Positions 7,532 through 15,101 of a DNA stretch of 64,000 bases are shown one piece after another; position 1 is the stretch's first letter; the number at the start of each line of letters is the position of its first letter. The position numbers and the translations under genes are program-made. This DNA comes from Acidovorax sp. SUPP3334 (GTDB lineage: Bacteria > Pseudomonadota > Gammaproteobacteria > Burkholderiales > Burkholderiaceae_C). The notes under the pieces are model-generated. The model ran no database searches and was not told where the DNA came from. It saw nothing but the letters and a program-made list of their open reading frames with translations. The stretch is taken from positions 1 to 64,000 of the forward strand of contig NZ_BQXQ01000012.1 of assembly GCF_030159055.1 (NCBI RefSeq), in the 5' to 3' direction.

Positions 7532-9436
7532 ATGAATCCGTCCATGACCTCGCCCACTGCCCCTGACCTGATCCTGCACAACGGCCGCTTCACCACGCTG
7601 GACCGCGCCAATCCCACGGCCAGCGCGGTGGCCATTGCCAACGGTCGCTTCATTCAGGTGGGCACCGACCGCGAGGTGCTGGCGCTGGCCGGGCCGGGCA
7701 CGCGGCGCATCGATTTGAACGGCCGCAGCGCGCTGCCGGGGCTGATCGACAACCACCTGCACATCATCCGGGGCGGGCTCAACTTCAACATGGAGCTGCG
7801 ATGGGACGGCGTGAAGAGCCTGGCAGATGCCATGGGCATGCTCAGGCGCCAGGTCGCCATCACGCCCGCGCCGCAGTGGGTGCGCGTGGTGGGCGGTTTC
7901 ACCGAGCACCAGTTCGCTGAAAAGCGGCTGCCGACCATTGCCGAGCTGAACGCCGCGGCACCGGACACGCCCGTCTTCATCCTGCACCTGTACGACCGTG
8001 CACTGCTCAACGCCGCCGCGCTGCGCGCCGTGGGCTACGGGCGCGACACGCCCGCTCCGCCGGGCGGCGAAATCGTGCGCGACAGCGCCGGCAATCCCAC
8101 GGGGCTGCTGCTGGCCAAGCCCAATGCGGCCATCCTCTACGCCACGCTGGCCAAGGGGCCCAAGCTGCCGCACGAATACCAGGTCAACTCCACGCGCCAC
8201 TTCATGCGCGAGCTGAACCGCCTGGGCGTGACGGGCGCGATCGACGCAGGCGGGGGCTTTCAAAGCTACCCCGACGACTACCAGGTGATCCAGGAGCTTG
8301 CCGATGCCGACCAGCTCACCATTCGCCTGGCCTACAACCTGTTCACGCAAAAGCCCAAGCAGGAAAAGGAAGACTTCCTGAACTGGACGGCCACGTCGCA
8401 GTACAAGCAGGGCACCGATTACTTTCGCCACAACGGCGCGGGCGAGATGCTGGTGTTCTCGGCGGCCGATTTCGAAGACTTCCGCCAGCCGCGCCCCGAC
8501 ATGGCGCCCGAGATGGAAGACGACCTGGAAGGCGTGGTGCGCATCCTGGCGCAAAACCGCTGGCCCTGGCGCATGCACGCCACGTACGACGAGACCATCG
8601 AGCGCGCGCTCGACGTGTTCGAGACGGTGAACCGCGACGACACGCCCCTTGCCGGCCTGAACTGGTTCTTCGACCATGCCGAAACCATCTCCGAAAAATC
8701 CATCGACCGCATCGCCGCTTTGGGCGGCGGCGTCGCCGTGCAGCACCGCATGGCCTACCAGGGCGAGTATTTCGTCGAGCGCTACGGCGCCGGAGCGGCC
8801 GAGGCCACGCCGCCCGTCAAGCGCATGCTGGAAAAGGGCGTGAAGGTGTCCGCCGGCACCGACGCCACGCGGGTCGCCAGCTACAACCCGTGGGTATCGC
8901 TGTCGTGGCTCATCACCGGCAAGACGGTGGGTGGCCTGCAGATCACCCCGCAGCGCAACTGCCTGGACCGCGAGGCGGCACTGCGCCTGTGGACCGAGAA
9001 CGTCACCTGGTTCAGCAACGAAGAGGGCAAGAAGGGCCGCATCCAGGCGGGCCAGCTGGCCGACCTGACCGTGCCCGACCGCGACTTCTTCGGCTGCCCC
9101 GAATCGGACATCGCCGACACCACGGCGCTGCTCACGGTGGTGGGCGGCAAGGTGGTCTATGGCGTGGGCGAATTCGCCCGTTTCGACGACGCCGCACCAC
9201 CGCCCGCCATGCCCGACTGGTCGCCCGTGCGTACCTTCGGCGGTTACGCCGGCTGGGGCACGCAGGAGGGCGCGCCGCTGCAAGCCGTGGTGCGCCGTGC
9301 CGCCGCCGCGTGCGCCTGCGCCAACGACTGCAACGTGCACGGCCACCAGCACGCCACGGCATGGAGCAGCCAATTGCCCATCGCCGACCTGAAAGGCTTC
9401 TGGGGCGCCCTGGGCTGCGCCTGCTGGGCGGTGTGA
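7532..9436 (+). CDS. YtcJ-type metal-dependent amidohydrolase
   Basis: The 634-residue protein belongs to the amidohydrolase superfamily (YtcJ/amidohydrolase_3). It has an N-terminal composite domain, the first metal motif DNHLHI, a TIM-barrel core with WRMHATYDE and FDHAE segments, and SAGTDA near the end of the barrel. The C-terminus extends past the usual barrel with a Cys/His-containing tail (ACACANDC, HGHQH, GCAC) that is unusual and might bind metal. The start at 7532 follows an AAGGAA Shine-Dalgarno. The substrate is unknown. The stop overlaps the candidate GTG start of the next gene. Confidence 0.87.
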   Translation: MNPSMTSPTAPDLILHNGRFTTLDRANPTASAVAIANGRFIQVGTDREVLALAGPGTRRIDLNGRSALPGLIDNHLHIIRGGLNFNMELRWDGVKSLADAMGMLRRQVAITPAPQWVRVVGGFTEHQFAEKRLPTIAELNAAAPDTPVFILHLYDRALLNAAALRAVGYGRDTPAPPGGEIVRDSAGNPTGLLLAKPNAAILYATLAKGPKLPHEYQVNSTRHFMRELNRLGVTGAIDAGGGFQSYPDDYQVIQELADADQLTIRLAYNLFTQKPKQEKEDFLNWTATSQYKQGTDYFRHNGAGEMLVFSAADFEDFRQPRPDMAPEMEDDLEGVVRILAQNRWPWRMHATYDETIERALDVFETVNRDDTPLAGLNWFFDHAETISEKSIDRIAALGGGVAVQHRMAYQGEYFVERYGAGAAEATPPVKRMLEKGVKVSAGTDATRVASYNPWVSLSWLITGKTVGGLQITPQRNCLDREAALRLWTENVTWFSNEEGKKGRIQAGQLADLTVPDRDFFGCPESDIADTTALLTVVGGKVVYGVGEFARFDDAAPPPAMPDWSPVRTFGGYAGWGTQEGAPLQAVVRRAAAACACANDCNVHGHQHATAWSSQLPIADLKGFWGALGCACWAV

Positions 9437-9918
9437 CCGTGTTGGCGGATGCCATGGACGCGCTGCGCCGCGCCTTCACCGCGCCCTGGGTGCAGTCGCT
9501 CGCGCTGCTGTGCCTGTGCGCGGCCTACCTGCAGGGCGGCATCGACAAGGCGCGCGATTTCGCGGGCGCGGTGGCCGAGATGCGCGGCTTCGGCCTGGCG
9601 CCCGCCGCACCCGTGGCGGCTGCCACCATCGCGCTGCAACTGGGCGCGTCGGTGCTGATCGTCTCGGGCTGGTACCGCTGGCTGGGCGCCCTGGCACTCG
9701 CGGGCTTCACCGTGCTGGCGGCCTTTCTGGCCGACCGTTTCTGGCAGGCGGCGCCCGCCGAGCGGCAGCGCAGCGCCAACGCATTCTTCGAACATTGGGG
9801 CCTGGTGGGTGGCATGCTGCTCGTCGCCTGGCACGACCTGGGAGGCCACCATGCCGCATGGCCATCATTCAACGTCTTCTTCGTCCACACCGCCCGCTGG
9901 CGCGGCATCCGGACCTGA
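9433..9918 (+). CDS. DoxX-like integral membrane protein
   Basis: The protein has about 161 residues with four hydrophobic helices and the YLQGGIDKARDFAGAVAEM segment typical of DoxX-family proteins, followed by LGASVLIVSGWYRWLGALAL. The start is ambiguous: GTG at 9433 (overlapping the upstream stop), GTG at 9439 or ATG at 9454. Coding continues 68 bp past the start of the MFS gene in another frame. DoxX proteins sit in the inner membrane and are linked to redox or thiol stress. The role here is inferred only from position in the run. Confidence 0.75.
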   Translation: MTVLADAMDALRRAFTAPWVQSLALLCLCAAYLQGGIDKARDFAGAVAEMRGFGLAPAAPVAAATIALQLGASVLIVSGWYRWLGALALAGFTVLAAFLADRFWQAAPAERQRSANAFFEHWGLVGGMLLVAWHDLGGHHAAWPSFNVFFVHTARWRGIRT

Positions 9919-11551
9919 ATCCGCATCTGCATCCGTGCCGGCGTCCGCGCCTTCGGGCAGCTTCGCCCCGCTGCGCCTTCCCCTGTTCGCGGTGCTGTGG
10001 GCCGCCACCGTGATGGGCAACATCGGCAGCTTCATGCGCGACGTGGCCAGTTCGTGGATGGTGACCGAGCTGTCGTCCAGCCCCGCCGCCGTCGCGCTGG
10101 TGCAGACGGCGGCCACGCTGCCGATCTTTCTGCTTGCCATTCCAGCGGGCGTGCTGTCGGACATCCTGGACCGCCGGCGCTTTCTGATCGCCGTGCAGAT
10201 CCTGCTGGCCTGCGTGAGCGGCACGCTGCTGGTGATGGCCCGCACGAACACGCTCACCGTGGAATCGCTCATCGCGCTCACCTTCGTGGGCGGCATCGGC
10301 GCGGCGCTCATGGGGCCCACGTGGCAGTCCATCGTGCCCGAGCTGGTGCCGCGCAGCGAGCTGAAAAGCGCGGTGGCGCTGAACTCGCTGGGCATCAACA
10401 TCGCGCGGGCCATCGGCCCCGCGGCCGGCGGCCTGCTGCTGGCCAGCTTCGGCGCGGCGGCGGCCTATGGGCTGGATGTGTTGAGCTATGCCTTCGTGAT
10501 CGCGGCGCTGCTCTGGTGGAAGCGGCCCAAGGCCGAATCGACGGGGCTGAACGAGCAGTTTTTCGGCGCCTTTCGCGCCGGCCTGCGCTACGCCCGCGCC
10601 AGCCGCGAACTGCATGTGGTGCTGCTGCGCGCGGCGGTGTTCTTTCTCTTCGCCAGCTCGGTCTGGGCGCTGCTGCCGCTGGTGGCGCGGCGCATGCTGG
10701 GCGGCACGGCGGGCTTCTACGGCGTGATGCTGGGCGCGGTCGGCGCGGGGGCCATCCTGGGCGCGGTCCTGCTGCCGCGCCTGCGCAAGCGGTTCGACGC
10801 CGACGGCCTCGTGCTGCTGGCCTCGCTGCTCACGGCCGGCGTGATGGGCGTGCTCACCCTGGCACCGCCCCGCGAAGCTGCGGTGGCGCTCATGCTGGTG
10901 CTGGGCCTGGGCTGGATCATCGCGCTCACTACGCTGAATGGCGTGGCCCAGGCCGTGCTGCCCAACTGGGTGCGCGGGCGGGGCTTGGCGATCTACCTCA
11001 TGGTGTTCAACGGCGCCATGGCGGCCGGCAGCCTGGGCTGGGGCCTGGTCGCGGGGCAGGCCGGCCTGCCGGCCACGCTGCTGGTCGGTGCGGGCGGCCT
11101 GGTGCTGGCGGCCGTGCTCTTTCACCGCGTCAAGCTGCCCACCGGCGAAGCCGACCTGCAGCCGTCCAACCACTGGCCCGAGCCTTTGCTGGCAGAACCC
11201 GTCGCGCACGACCGCGGCCCGGTGATGGTGCAGATCGAGTACCAGATCCGCCAGCCCGATCTGCCCGCTTTCCTGCAGGCCATGCAGCACGTGGCGCGGG
11301 AGCGCCGCCGCGATGGCGCCTACGCCTGGGGCGTGGCCGAGCACACGGCCGAGCCGGGCCGCGTGATCGAGTGGTTCCTGGTCGAATCGTGGGCCGAGCA
11401 CCTGCGCCAGCACGGGCGTGTTTCCAGGGCCGATGCCGACCTGCAGGCCGATGCGCTGCGCTATCACGTGGGCCCGGGCCGGCCCGTGGTGCACCACTAC
11501 CTGGCGCTGGATGCGCAGAGCGTCGCCGCGCCGCCAGCCCCTGCGGGTTGA
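9851..11551 (+). CDS. MFS exporter with C-terminal monooxygenase-like domain
   Basis: The 566-residue protein has a short low-complexity N-terminus (Ser/Pro/Ala), then a twelve-helix major facilitator core of the MFS_3/enterobactin-exporter type (residues about 40-430). A soluble C-terminal domain of about 100 residues begins near VMVQIEYQIRQPD and contains ESWAEHLRQHGR. It resembles antibiotic-biosynthesis-monooxygenase or ferredoxin-like domains, an addition known in this MFS subfamily. A GGGAGG Shine-Dalgarno lies inside the upstream gene, and the two genes overlap by 68 bp. Export of a small molecule handled by the pirin/hydrolase run is plausible. Confidence 0.85.
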   Translation: MPHGHHSTSSSSTPPAGAASGPESASASVPASAPSGSFAPLRLPLFAVLWAATVMGNIGSFMRDVASSWMVTELSSSPAAVALVQTAATLPIFLLAIPAGVLSDILDRRRFLIAVQILLACVSGTLLVMARTNTLTVESLIALTFVGGIGAALMGPTWQSIVPELVPRSELKSAVALNSLGINIARAIGPAAGGLLLASFGAAAAYGLDVLSYAFVIAALLWWKRPKAESTGLNEQFFGAFRAGLRYARASRELHVVLLRAAVFFLFASSVWALLPLVARRMLGGTAGFYGVMLGAVGAGAILGAVLLPRLRKRFDADGLVLLASLLTAGVMGVLTLAPPREAAVALMLVLGLGWIIALTTLNGVAQAVLPNWVRGRGLAIYLMVFNGAMAAGSLGWGLVAGQAGLPATLLVGAGGLVLAAVLFHRVKLPTGEADLQPSNHWPEPLLAEPVAHDRGPVMVQIEYQIRQPDLPAFLQAMQHVARERRRDGAYAWGVAEHTAEPGRVIEWFLVESWAEHLRQHGRVSRADADLQADALRYHVGPGRPVVHHYLALDAQSVAAPPAPAG

Positions 11552-11600
11552 TGCTTGCGGCCGCGATGCTTGGGCGGTGGCGCTTCTCTCGTGTGCCGAC

Positions 11601-11664
11601 TTCAAGCAAAAAAGGGCTTCAGCGCAATATTCACTAGGGAGTATTGCTATATAAATAATAGCAA
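11601..11664 (+). repeat. Dispersed 64-bp Comamonadaceae-type repeat, copy A
   Basis: This intergenic element contains CACTAGGGAGTATTGCTAT and ends in an inverted repeat (TTGCTAT / ATAGCAA around an AT-rich loop, 11644-11664). Its reverse complement matches 32898-32961 at 49 of 64 positions by eye, with no gaps. It lies 50 bp after the MFS stop, before the convergent Hsp20 gene, so it may also act as a bidirectional transcription barrier. Confidence 0.75.
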
Positions 11665-11720
11665 ACCTGCGCTGTGCCCGCTGGCGGGTTCGAGCGCTTT
11701 CGCGCCCCACCGACGATCCG

Positions 11721-12182
11721 TTACGCCAACTGAACCTCGATGCGCCGAGGCTGCGCATGCTGTGCCTTGGGAATGCGCAGTTTCAGCACCCCGTTCGTGA
11801 GTTCGGCCGACACCCGTTCGGTGTCCAGCTCCTTGCTCAGGGTGAATACGCGGCGGAACCGGGCCAGGCCCACTTCCGTGTGGCTGGAGGTCAGGCCCTC
11901 GGGCACGGTCAGGTCGGATTCGGCCTCGATCGTCAGCGTCTCCGCCTCCACCTGCAGGTTGAGCTTGTCGCGGCCAACGCCCGGCAGGTCCGCATAGAGC
12001 GTGATGCCGCCCGAGTCCTCGATCACATCGACCGGCGGCGTGAGGGCCGCGTCGGCGTAGCGGGAGCGGTCCTGCGCCGCCGGGCTCTGCTGGCGGGCGG
12101 TGCCGGGCTGGGCGTTGCGGGCGACGTGGCTGTTGTTGCTGCTGTTGCCGTTGCTGTTCGAAGTCTGGATATCGTTGCGCAT
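11721..12182 (-). CDS. Hsp20/alpha-crystallin small heat-shock protein (downstream copy)
   Basis: The 153-residue protein has a disordered, Asn/Ser/Gln-rich N-terminus (1-45). The alpha-crystallin domain follows, from PPVDVIEDSGGITLYADLPG to the conserved NGVLKLRIPKA strand pair. ATP-independent holdase activity for unfolding proteins is the established family role. An AGGAGAAA Shine-Dalgarno precedes the start at 12182. It lies 36 bp downstream of a second hsp20 gene, probably in one transcript. The two copies differ strongly in the N-terminus, so they may form hetero-oligomers. Confidence 0.9.
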   Translation of the reverse strand: MRNDIQTSNSNGNSSNNSHVARNAQPGTARQQSPAAQDRSRYADAALTPPVDVIEDSGGITLYADLPGVGRDKLNLQVEAETLTIEAESDLTVPEGLTSSHTEVGLARFRRVFTLSKELDTERVSAELTNGVLKLRIPKAQHAQPRRIEVQLA

Positions 12183-12218
12183 GGCTGTTTCTCCTGTCTT
12201 CTGTGGAAAACCTCCGGG

Positions 12219-12656
12219 TTACTGGATCGTGATGCGCCGCGGTTGTGCCGAGGCCCGCCGCTGCACGGTGATGTGCAGCACGCCGTCCCGCAACTGGGCG
12301 TTGACGGCGTCCGGGTCGGCGTCGTCCGGCAGCGTGATCACGCGGCGGAACTTGCCGTCGAAGCGCTCGTTGATGTGCGCCGTGGCCTTGGCATCGGCCT
12401 CGGCGATGGCGCTCTTGCGCTCACCGGCGATGCTCAGCAGGCCGCGCTCCAGATGCACTTCCAGCGTGGCCGGATCGACGCCGGGGGCGAAGGCATACAC
12501 CTCGATGGACTGGGGCGTCCCGCCGACGTTCAGGGCGGGAAACCCGTTGCGGGCGAAGCCGCGGATGGTGGGCGACAGATCGAAGGCCTGCTGCATCTCG
12601 CGCTGCAGGCGATCCATCTCGGCGAACATGTCGCGCGGAAACAGGGATCGGTACAT
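12219..12656 (-). CDS. Hsp20/alpha-crystallin small heat-shock protein (upstream copy)
   Basis: The 145-residue protein starts MYRSLFPRDMFAEMDRL, typical of bacterial class A small heat-shock proteins. Its alpha-crystallin domain (about 45-140) has IEVYAFAPGVDP and DGVLHITVQRR. GGAGG lies 8-12 nt upstream of the ATG. It is the first gene of the two-gene hsp20 unit. A CTTGAAA heptamer occurs about 100 nt upstream on the same strand, but a matching sigma-32 -10 element is not convincing. Confidence 0.9.
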   Translation of the reverse strand: MYRSLFPRDMFAEMDRLQREMQQAFDLSPTIRGFARNGFPALNVGGTPQSIEVYAFAPGVDPATLEVHLERGLLSIAGERKSAIAEADAKATAHINERFDGKFRRVITLPDDADPDAVNAQLRDGVLHITVQRRASAQPRRITIQ

Positions 12657-13108
12657 GGCGAAACCTCCATGGATGACGTGTCGTTGATGGAAAAAAAGAA
12701 CGGAACGCCGGCGAAGCTCCGGCGCTTCCGGTGTCTGAACTAGCAGCGGGTTTCAGGTTTTCAAGGGGAACCGTGCAAAAAATGAGAGCCTGCAGGTTGC
12801 AGCGCTCAACCCTGTTGAAAGAACCATAATCACCACGCTACGCGGGACGATGGCCGCGTGGACCTGGATTCCCATCAGGTTGAAGCTGCGTTGTTCTGCC
12901 TTTCGCAGTTCACTGTCTCAAGTCATAGCCCCGGCCGATGAGATGGTGCAAGAGTTCGGTGCCTGAGCCGACGACCTGAAGGTCGGCCTGGACAATGAAA
13001 GCGATCAATGGTCGCCGTAGAGGAATGCCTGTCTGCAGACCGACGTCCGTAAGATAGTTGCCGTCCAGTGGGCGCTGACGCAGGCTGGCCCACAAGAACT
13101 ATGAGATT
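12657..13108. other. Intergenic stretch between hsp20 and the ATPase gene
   Basis: This 450-bp stretch presumably holds the divergent promoters of the hsp20 pair and the ATPase gene. A 61-codon minus-strand frame (12910-13095) has no recognisable domain and is not annotated. Base composition drops toward the ATPase gene, consistent with the edge of an acquired module. No repeat, RNA or terminator was recognised. Confidence 0.5.
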
Positions 13109-14215
13109 TTGATGATGGCAAAACATGTCACTAACCCCAACCAGCTCTCCAGGCTGGTTTTAAACGGCTACAAGTCGATTGCCGAGTGCGATCTTCCCTT
13201 GGGGTCGATCAACGTGCTCATCGGGGCCAATGGTGCAGGCAAGTCCAACTTCATTGGGTTTTTCAAACTCATCGGACGCATTCTGGATGAGCAGCTCCAG
13301 GTGTTTGTGGGCGACGCTGGCGGACCCGATGCGATGCTGCATTTTGGTCGCAAGACCACCGAAGTACTCAGTGCAGAGCTGTACTTCGGCAACAACGGCT
13401 ATCGCTTTCGGCTTAAACCCACCCAGGACAACCGCATGATGTTTGCCCATGAAGCGCTGTGGTGGAACATGCGTGGTGAATGGCAACCTGAGTCAGGCCA
13501 TTTTGAAACGCGGTTCAAAGATGGGCAGGGCAAGGGGTATATCTGGGATTACACCGTCCCTGCCATGCGCAGCTGGCGTGTCTACCACTTCCATGACACC
13601 AGCATCAGCGCCATGGTCAAGCAGGTGCATGGCGCAGGCGACTACCAATATTTGCGCGAAGACGCCCGCAACCTTGCGGCGTTCCTCCAGCACCTGAAAG
13701 ATCAGCACGCGAGCCACTACCAGCGCATCGTCAAGTCGATCCAGCTGGTGGCACCGTTCTTTGGTGACTTTCTCTTTCGCCCCTATGCGGGCAATCCAGA
13801 AAAAATCCAGCTCGAATGGACCGAGGCCGGGCACGACGTGCCATTTACCGCCAGCGCTTTATCGGACGGCACCCTGCGCTTCATCTGCTTGACCACTGTG
13901 CTGCTGCAGCCCGAGGAATTCATGCCTGCCACCATCCTGATCGACGAGCCTGAGCTGGGCCTGCATCCCTTCGCCATCACGATGCTCGGGGCCATGATGA
14001 AGTCCACCGCGCAGCAGCACCAAATCATCGTCTCCACCCAGTCGGTGGAGTTGGTCAATGAGTTCGATGCCGAGGATCTCATCGTGGTGGACAAGAAGGG
14101 CGGCGCATCCAGCTTCACCCGGCCCAGCGCCGAATCGTTGGGCGAATGGCTGCAGGACTACACCCTGGGCGAGTTGTGGAAGAAAAACATCCTGGGCGGA
14201 AGGCCGCAGCGATGA
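13109..14215 (+). CDS. AAA_21/ABC-type predicted ATPase of a candidate defence pair
   Basis: The 368-residue SMC/RecF-like ATPase has Walker A in VLIGANGAGKSN (about residues 33-44), an ABC-type signature SDGTLRF near 250 and Walker B with catalytic Glu in TILIDEPELGLHP near 275. The switch region reads STQS, so the usual histidine is replaced by glutamine. ATPases of this OLD/AAA_21 group are paired with nuclease or TOPRIM-like partners in anti-phage systems. Here the stop codon overlaps the start of a DUF4276 gene (ATGA). No DNA-binding or transmembrane segment is visible. GC is lower than in neighbouring host genes, suggesting transfer. The start ATG (13109 or 13112) lacks a good Shine-Dalgarno. 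Confidence 0.85.
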   Translation: MMMAKHVTNPNQLSRLVLNGYKSIAECDLPLGSINVLIGANGAGKSNFIGFFKLIGRILDEQLQVFVGDAGGPDAMLHFGRKTTEVLSAELYFGNNGYRFRLKPTQDNRMMFAHEALWWNMRGEWQPESGHFETRFKDGQGKGYIWDYTVPAMRSWRVYHFHDTSISAMVKQVHGAGDYQYLREDARNLAAFLQHLKDQHASHYQRIVKSIQLVAPFFGDFLFRPYAGNPEKIQLEWTEAGHDVPFTASALSDGTLRFICLTTVLLQPEEFMPATILIDEPELGLHPFAITMLGAMMKSTAQQHQIIVSTQSVELVNEFDAEDLIVVDKKGGASSFTRPSAESLGEWLQDYTLGELWKKNILGGRPQR

Positions 14216-14865
14216 GCCGCATCTACGTGGTGGTGGAGGGCCAAACCGAAGAGGCCTTCGTGAGCAATCTGCTGGTGCCGCACTATGCCCGCCTGGGCCG
14301 GTTCTTCACCCCCATCATCGTCAGCACCAGCCCGGGGTACAAAGGCGGCGTGGTGAGCTATGCCAAGGTCAAGCCGCAAATCGTGCGGCTGTGCAGGCAA
14401 GACGCAGACGCCTGGGTCACGACCCTGTTCGACCTGTATGCGCTGCCCACCGACTTTCCGGGCAAGGCAGCGCCTGCGTACCCTTCCCGTGCCAGAGGCA
14501 GCGCCAAGGCGCAGTATCTGGAGGCTCAGCTCCAGCAAGACATTGCCGAGCCCAACTTCCTGCCCAACCTGATGGTGCATGAATACGAAGCCCTGCTTTT
14601 CACCCAGCCTGCTCAGTTCTCTCAATGGACGAGCAATGCCGGAGTGCCAGCCACGTTGGCCCGGGCGGTGGCGCAGGCCGGCTCGCCCGAAGACGTGAAC
14701 GATGGCCCGCACACCGCCCCGTCCAAGCGCATCCTGGCTGTCATGCCCGAATACGAGAAACCTTTTCACGGCCCACTGATCGCCTGCGACATTGGGTTGA
14801 CCGCTCTGCGGCAGGCATGCCCGCATTTCCACGCCTGGCTGCTGGCTGTGGAAGCCATTCCTTGA
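14212..14865 (+). CDS. DUF4276 family protein (putative TOPRIM-like effector)
   Basis: The 217-residue protein begins MSRIYVVVEGQTEEAFV. The invariant VEGxTEE at the N-terminus is the hallmark of DUF4276, proposed to have a TOPRIM-related fold in which this Glu is a metal ligand. An acidic cluster (QDADAW, LFDLYALP) and MVHEYEALLF further in are also typical. The gene starts inside the stop of the upstream ATPase (ATGA), implying translational coupling and a complex. By analogy with ATPase + TOPRIM pairs (OLD, PARIS-type), it may be the nuclease or toxic effector. Direct evidence for nuclease activity is lacking. Confidence 0.82.
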   Translation: MSRIYVVVEGQTEEAFVSNLLVPHYARLGRFFTPIIVSTSPGYKGGVVSYAKVKPQIVRLCRQDADAWVTTLFDLYALPTDFPGKAAPAYPSRARGSAKAQYLEAQLQQDIAEPNFLPNLMVHEYEALLFTQPAQFSQWTSNAGVPATLARAVAQAGSPEDVNDGPHTAPSKRILAVMPEYEKPFHGPLIACDIGLTALRQACPHFHAWLLAVEAIP

Positions 14866-15021
14866 ATCCCTTATGGCACACCACCAAAAACCAGAACTCA
14901 CCTGAATCGGAAAAAACCGAAGTCTTCGGCGGGAGCCGCGCATTGCGCTGGAAGACCGGGCCCGCAGCTACCACGCCAGGCAGCGCGTGACGGAAACCGT
15001 GTTGAGAGTTTGATGAGAGTG

Positions 15022-15056
15022 GCTGTCAGCGTTTTTTTTGGTCATGCGCTGGCAGC
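15022..15056. repeat. Imperfect hairpin after the DUF4276 gene
   Basis: The arms GCTGTCAGCG (15022-15031) and CGCTGGCAGC (15047-15056) pair with one mismatch around a loop starting with eight T. It lies between the convergent DUF4276 and molybdopterin genes, so it could terminate either transcript. The neighbouring CAGCTATTG also recalls the ATAGCTG core of dispersed Comamonadaceae repeats. The rest of 14866-15101 shows no gene. Confidence 0.5.
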
Positions 15057-15101
15057 TATTGAATCCAACTCAATGTTCCTGCCGCCGCCATGCTCGGTAT
15101 C

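Noticed and set aside
12738-12765. Sigma-32 promoter for the hsp20 pair
   Set aside because: A CTTGAAA -35 is present on the minus strand (12765-12759), but the best CCC-containing -10 is only 8 nt away, too close for sigma-32.
12910-13095. Minus-strand 61-codon frame upstream of the ATPase gene
   Set aside because: No recognisable domain, no clear start signals, and a composition not typical of coding sequence here.
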